NCBI GenBank assembly: GCA_029721515.1 | Contig: CM056569.1 | Coordinates: 14,178,507-14,242,506 of the forward strand | From: Synanceia verrucosa | Lineage: Eukaryota; Chordata; Actinopteri; Perciformes; Synanceiidae | Length of the DNA: 64,000 nucleotides | Direction: 5' to 3' | Part shown: one piece after another, positions 58,075 through 64,000 of the stretch | Layout of the letters: every line of letters begins with the position of its first letter | Position numbering within the stretch: the stretch's first letter is position 1 | Notes under the pieces: model-generated | What the model was told of the DNA's origin: nothing | Databases searched by the model: none | The model's input: only the letters and a program-made list of their open reading frames with translations | Position numbers and translations under genes: made by a program

Positions 58075-61000
58075 TTTAAGGTTTCTTTATTGAATTAATA
58101 TTGGTAGTCATACTCTATGTATTTCTGTCCAGCACTTAACAGCAGTTATCTCAACTGCTTATCCTCAAGATGAAAGTCGTGCAGTGTTGGCGGGGAGTCA
58201 GTTAAAATAATTTTCATCCACTTATGTCTAATTCAGAAGCTCATTTGCAGTTTCATGGTGGGTATGTGAATCACACGAGCAGCAGGCAGCTAAAGGGCAG
58301 AAGAGAGACAGAGGTGGTGGAGCACTGCTTGAAACCTTTGCAAGTTTAGACGTTGTAAGCCCCTTAAGGCCATCGGGCCATGAAGGACGCCTATTCACAG
58401 ATATTTATCGTCATTATTTTTAAACCATTTCGGCTTTATTAGACATTTTGAAGTGGTAAGAGACGGGACAGAGTGACGGTCGGGTGCTGACATTCACAAA
58501 GGTCACACAACAGATTCAAACCCATAATGCTGTCTTCCATGATGACTCAACTACATAACATCTACCACACTCTGCTTTAATTCATGTTCTATGTGTAAGT
58601 GGATATATTAACACATGTAGTCATGTCAGTGTGTTTTGTGTAATTCATATAAGGGCATAGTGGATTAGAGGACAGGAGCATTAAATCCTTATAATGAAAC
58701 CAGACGATATGACTTATTCAGCGCAAGTCATTTCATCACAAATTCATGTCACACTCTTAAACCAGGCCTCATCATTTCAACATGTCTTATTACAGAACAT
58801 CTCATTCTAATTTAAAGCAGACTTATCATGAAAGACTTTTTCCCCCAAGGCATCATATTTTTCTCCCAAGTCAAACAGAGCAGGGTTTTTTCAGGAGAGA
58901 CTGGATGAGGGTAAGTACAGGATATTCATGTCAGACAGATGGTATAATAAGCTAATTATAAGTAATAAGAATTAATTGAATGTAAATGCATACCATATGT
59001 AAATGAGACGTGTCCATCATTTTATCTGGCATGCAGATCTTTGGGCAGATAATGATGACAGTGACGTACAGTAGAGCTGCTCAGTTGCTGAAATTGGATG
59101 TGACAGAGAACATGCTGAATCACTGTTAGACGGGTCCATCATAGAGTCATACTGTAAATTGTTTGATTTGCATGTCTCTTGTACGTTCACAGCTCATGAG
59201 CCTCCTGTGAGTTGCCTGCACCCACTAGGATGGACGAAACTCTGAGTGGACTCTGCAAAAGCCTCAGCTCTTCGCTCCAGAGAGCACAGATTTTGTGGCA
59301 GGACGCCATCTTAACACTGACAGAGAGTGACAGAGAGACATCTATTGCTTGAGTCCTCTTCTTCCTATGTTTTACTTTAAGTTTTGCCATCAGTTTTCAT
59401 TGAGTAAGCTCACTAGAACAGCTCTATTGAGGCTGAGCTTACTTTAAAGGTTGTACATCAGTGTCACAAATAATTGAACTTAAAATAGAAGTTTATTTCA
59501 TGTTTTGTTTTCACATTTCAGCATCAGCCTTCAGCCAACCACTGTTTTATTCCTGTAACCAAAACAACCCAGATCCCCTAATCTTATTTTTTTTTTCAAC
59601 TGAAACTAAGATCTTTCCCTTTCTTTCACCTGCTTGGTCCAAACAATGTTTTGTATCACACTAAAAGTGACACAGGAAATGCACAACCAAGTGCACGAAA
59701 TCTCATTTTTCGTCAGAGACTCAGAGTCAGGATGTCAGCGAGTGCCTGACTGGCGTCTTTGAGGTGTTCACACCTATCTGCCTCTCCACAGTTTGGGGGA
59801 GTGGAGCAAAAAAAAAAAAAAAAAAAAAATAAACAATCACTGACTGGCTGAATGGGCTAAAATCGTGTAGTGTGGACAAGGCATTACACATGACACAGAT
59901 TAACCCTTGAACAACTTGAATGCAATACAACATGATCTTAAATCTGAAGCTCCATAGTCAACAACATAAATCTACATACATCTAGCGAACGTATTATAGG
60001 GAATGCCACAAATGCCGTAGCCTCAGCACTGCAAAGTCAACAGCTAAGCTATAGTAACTTCCTACATAGCTAGCTAACTACCTTACTACATAAACATAAA
60101 AAATAACCCCAAAAACAGCGACAAGTGTGGATGAGACTTGCCACAAAACAAATAAATAACTATTATTATTATTATTATTATTATTAAAAGAAGTGGGTGT
60201 ATGTTAGTAATTCCCATAGGACTTTAGAAATGTGTGTACTCTCTCTCTCTGGAAGATGGTGATGGTGTGATTTGAGCAGACAAGGACAGACTGAAGTCTG
60301 ACCTCTAGCTGGAGGTAACCAGGAGGAAGATTTCTAGGGAGATAGACGTGACGATCTATAAACGATAGTATATCATGCTACATAGTGTTTTTAATCATTA
60401 CATTACATGGTTACATTTTGCTGGGCATGAATTAGACAGTTTGGAGTATTTCAGCAGTCAGATAAAGTCTGTTTGGGTTGTAGCTTGCCATGTCTGGATT
60501 TCACAGGTGTCTCACAGCCCAAAGGTTTATTGACTTTTTGTCAGCTCTTGTTCAACCACAGAGTTTTAGAGGGTTTTTAACTTTAAACAGCTGTGATATC
60601 AGGACATCTCTATCTGCGTTTGGAGACTTTAAAGCAGAGCAACAGAATGGGTGTTGTTATCAGGCTTGTCCTGGGAAAGTTTGGTTACACTGTTTATGTG
60701 CCTTTTTATATATATACTGCATTATAGCTCACGTAAATGCACACACGCTGCCAAAAAGGTGTGCCATTTGCATTATGTCACTGACAATGACAGCCATTAC
60801 CCATCTGTGTCAGGTTGCAACTTGGCATTGTGTGTACAGTCAGTGCTAAAAGTCTGCTTTGGTTATTCAGAAATGTGTGTAAAACGTGTTTGTGCATATG
60901 CCTGGATATTTTTGCACTGGTAGAGAACATTTTAGATAGTATTTAAGCACGTATAAAAGTATGTCTTAATGCACTTTGAACAAAATAATAGTTGGTTAAC

Positions 61001-61529
61001 TGTCAGGGAAAATAGTATAAATATGTTGATGAACTAACTAATTAAATTTTAAGACACCCAATTTGATTAAAGCTGTAAGGGCTAGTACAGCTCTGCAGCA
61101 GCTGATGAGTCAGGTGGACAGAAAGTAAAGGGGGGTAAGGAAGGAGGGAACACTGACAGCTATATCTTGGAGAGCCAGAGAGAGATGGACTGATAGGGAA
61201 GAGGAAGCAAGAACTAAAAGCAGCTCTAAAATGGGGAGGAAGAGATGGTGTGATAGAGAGATGGAAGGATAAAGAGGAGAGGAGGTAGGAGCAAAGAGGG
61301 AGGTAAGAGGGTCAGGAGCAGAACAAAGATGGACTGATAGAGGAAGAAGGAAGATAATTGAAAAAACAAATACCAGGAAGAGGTAAAGAGCGATGGAGGA
61401 GAGAAGCAGGGGAGAGATAGGCCTGGGAAAGATGAAGCTACCAGCAGTGCTCAGTTATATCAAGGGGGGTGGAGGGGTGGAGGGAGGGTTTCATCAGATA
61501 ATGAAGTCTGAAAGATGCCAGTAATTTTC

Positions 61530-61530
<1 letters not shown>

Positions 61531-61581
<51 letters not shown>
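61531..61581. repeat. (GT)25 microsatellite
   Basis: A pure GT run, 110 bp upstream of the 33-bp minisatellite. Confidence 0.97.
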
Positions 61582-61583
<2 letters not shown>

Positions 61584-61699
61584 CCATCGCACCCCCTGAC
61601 ACGGTTGGTCTGATCTTTGGCGGGTGGCGCAAGTCGCAAGTGTTGATGGTGCTTAGATCCTGAGTGTAAGGATGCTGCACCAGTGGTCCAGACTGTGGG

Positions 61700-61818
61700 T
61701 GAAGAGCCTCCATCACACCTGTGTTTGAGGTGGAGGGCAGCGACTCCATCACATAAGTTTGGGGATGAGGAGCCTCCATCACACCTAAGTTTGAGGTGGA
61801 GGGCAGCGACTCCATCCA
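61700..61818. repeat. 33-bp minisatellite with 66-bp higher-order period
   Basis: AGCCTCCATCACACCT recurs at 61705 and 61771 (66 bp apart), each followed by GTTTGAGGTGGAGGGCAGCG or a close variant. Within the 66 bp, the halves CTCCATCACACCTGTGTTTG and CTCCATCACATAAGTTTGGG are diverged copies of a 33-bp unit. About 3.5 units in total. The length is a multiple of three, so frames stay open on both strands, but no coding evidence exists. Confidence 0.85.
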
Positions 61819-63147
61819 ATATGTATGATCAATCCACTAAGACTTTTTTCAAACATGGTAAAAGATGCTGCTTCTTATTCTATGTAATGTGACCAACTGT
61901 GATCCAACATATTCCAAATGTAAACACATTACTGAGAGGAACACTGCTGGGCATTTTTTGACAGCTATAGTTCCTACTAACTTTGCAGATAAACATTTTC
62001 AATCTATAATACTAAAAACTGGTAAACTGGTTTCACTACATCATTCAGCATGATAAGTACTTTACATTTTGTAGAAACCTGTTGTATCGACAGCTAACAG
62101 ACCATTGGTGAAATGTGTTTTGGTTAAAGTAATGACAGCTGGTTAATGAGTGGTTTACTCAGCTATAATCTATCAGTATTTGTGAACTTACTGATGCAGA
62201 TAACTGATGGATCAGATAGCTAAAAAGTTTTGTCTTCAGTTTTGTCTTAAGTTTCCTCAGAGGAAAATAGATGCTTTCTTAGTGAAATCCACAGGTGAAA
62301 TGACCAGGATGTCTTCTGATAAACAGTTCTGTTCACTTCTCTTCTGCTCATTCCAGAACTTCTATCCTCATTTGCATATTTGGTTACCTGAGCAACAGTA
62401 AAGTAACTATTGTCAAAAATCAACAAGTGCATTATGTATGTACACATTGTATCTTAATGCATGTACACACACACACACACACACAAACCCTGTAGACAAG
62501 AAAGGGATCAGTACCCATACCATCATTTCCCCAATAAAAGCCAGTCCTCAGATGATTGATTCAATAAACTTGGCATTGACTCATCAGAACAAATGATAGG
62601 CATGTCTTTAGTTATCCACTCTGTACCTCTGAGTTTCGCTCTCTTCTCCCTCACAGATTAATATTGTTCAATTATTCATTGTCTCACACACACAGGCACT
62701 ACTAACAACTGTCCAGAATGTCTATTTCCACTGCACAATATATTTTCTATCAGTTCAATGCAGCAGAAGTTTTTTGACATAACCTGCATCAGCCAGCTAA
62801 AATCTAAAAAGATGGTGAGGGTTTTATTCCACAACAATCTCTAAAATACAGACTGCATGGAATTATTGACGAGGGAGACATGAATTTATCACACTGTGTG
62901 CGTGTGTGTGTGTGTGTAATGAAGATTTCAGTGGGACAGACACACACATTTAAATCATGTACATCGAGTGTGAGAAGGGTTTTATGTAAATATGTACATA
63001 CTGGGTGAGCGTAGCTAAACTGGAAGTGGAGTCTGGGGGCAGAGCTGGTGCTTTAGAAGAAGATAAGCAGACATAATAAAGAGACCATTAATAAAGTTGT
63101 TAATGAGCACTCCATGTAACAGAGAGAGGCGTAGAGCAAGGGGGCGA

Positions 63148-63149
<2 letters not shown>

Positions 63150-63184
<35 letters not shown>
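63150..63184. repeat. (GT)n microsatellite
   Basis: About 17 GT units. Confidence 0.95.
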
Positions 63185-63188
<4 letters not shown>

Positions 63189-64000
63189 TGCCTCATATTC
63201 CATATCAGGCGTATCTGCTGGCTGAGATAAGTTATCATTATGAGATATGTCCTGCCTGTGACACATACTCACTGTCATCTCCGCTCCATTTGCATAAAGA
63301 GGGCTTTTAGCGATGCCCTTGTACCCTCAATGACAGTATCTGCATTAGTCAATACACACACACACACACACTTCCGCATACATACATAGGCACACACACA
63401 TACATAAATGCATTATGTATTTTTTAGCATACAGTTGTGTTTTAATGGGAGGATTAACTTAACTTTTTACGAGAAGTGAAAATGCTAAATTAAACCTGTG
63501 TACCAGTACACAAGCCTGCACTGAAGAGTCAATTACTAGCTTTTTCTGGAGCTTCCGGCTGCATCTTTTTCAGCAAATGGAGCTGGGTCAGGTATGTGTA
63601 AGTGATCTGAGAACATAACTTTGGTCACATGATAACTAGAGATCACATATGGTTGTGAACTCGTAGACCGTGGAATAACTGGTAAATAACTACATGATCA
63701 TCATCACTCCTGGATTTCCTTTTCATTAACTGTTTTTCTCTTTGAATTATCCTCCAAACATACGATAGACCCTCTACTTCATGATTAATCTTAATTATTT
63801 TACTTCTTTAGAAATATTTTTCAGTTCATCCGTATTGAATCTATTATTTAATATTTTTGAAGATATTTTTAACTACACTGGGTTTTATTGCTGGGTTCCA
63901 CAGACACATAGACATTTGGAAACGAAAAGTCCTCCAAACAAATTTGGACAGAAAGTTGGATGCTGGATGGTATCAGGGAAATGAAACTTAATCAACATTT

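Larger units (their letters stand above)
53552..64000 (+). other. fgf11 first intron, second part (to window end)
   Basis: No exon is recognised. Simple repeats at 55870-55905 (CA), 57057-57079 (T)n, 58040-58071 (TG), 59810-59829 (A)n, 60161-60185 (ATT), 61531-61581 (GT), 63150-63184 (GT), plus the minisatellite at 61.7 kb. The purine-rich block 61110-61440 (GGAGG/AGAGA) is unusual but non-coding. Confidence 0.5.

Noticed and set aside
61460..61819. Repeated peptides DGVAALHLK... and related frames
   Set aside because: They follow the 33-bp minisatellite and adjacent GT tract on both strands, as expected for a non-coding repeat.
1..64000. Bacterial-type systems (CRISPR array, operon, prophage, toxin-antitoxin)
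   Set aside because: No evenly spaced repeat-spacer pattern, no dense co-directional genes and no ribosome-binding-site structure. Content is typical of a vertebrate nuclear genome.

Overview
The window looks like a nuclear chromosome segment from a ray-finned fish, probably a spiny-rayed teleost. The signs are GC-rich vertebrate-type exons with GT/AG splice sites, very dense (TG)n/(CA)n/(TA)n microsatellites, Tc1-type transposons of teleost type, a tRNA-headed SINE with a GGAT tail, and an fgf11-type first exon. There is no bacterial, viral or organellar gene content. Only about 1.5 kb of the 64 kb is convincingly protein coding; most open reading frames are chance or simple-repeat frames.

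Left part (1-10417 plus 3' flank): four consecutive exons on the + strand (8278-8610, 9141-9334, 9436-9648, 9818-10417) join in frame to give the last ~446 residues of a Mab-21 / cGAS-like nucleotidyltransferase-fold protein of the MB21D2/TMEM102 group. The first coding exon is not recognisable in the 8.3 kb upstream and probably lies left of the window.

Right part (about 46.6-64 kb): coding exon 1 of an fgf11-type fibroblast growth factor homologous factor (A-type N-terminus, 48335-48527, + strand). It is preceded by a long low-complexity 5' region with a possible untranslated exon. The rest of the window (48.5-64 kb) appears to be its first intron; exons 2-5 were not seen.

The two genes are neighbours in the same orientation. 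From memory this matches human TMEM102-FGF11 (17p13) and the paralogous MB21D2-FGF12 pair (3q28-29), so the window looks like one arm of an old MAB21-like/FHF paralogon.

Between and inside the genes: a 1.6-kb Tc1/mariner element with perfect 55-bp terminal repeats and a frameshifted DD34E transposase (18292-19897); an older Tc1-type transposase fossil (about 2901-3520, - strand); three foldback/MITE-like elements (6099-6300, 12723-13006, 16527-16975); at least six copies of one SINE family, two with clear target-site duplications; a 33/66-bp minisatellite (61.7 kb); and a candidate unannotated promoter/first exon near 38.6-39.35 kb that includes a full match to the vertebrate CTCF core motif. 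No new multi-gene system was found. The most informative items are the paralogon, the ancestral-looking MB21D2-like gene in the TMEM102 position, and the 38.6-39.35 kb candidate transcription unit.
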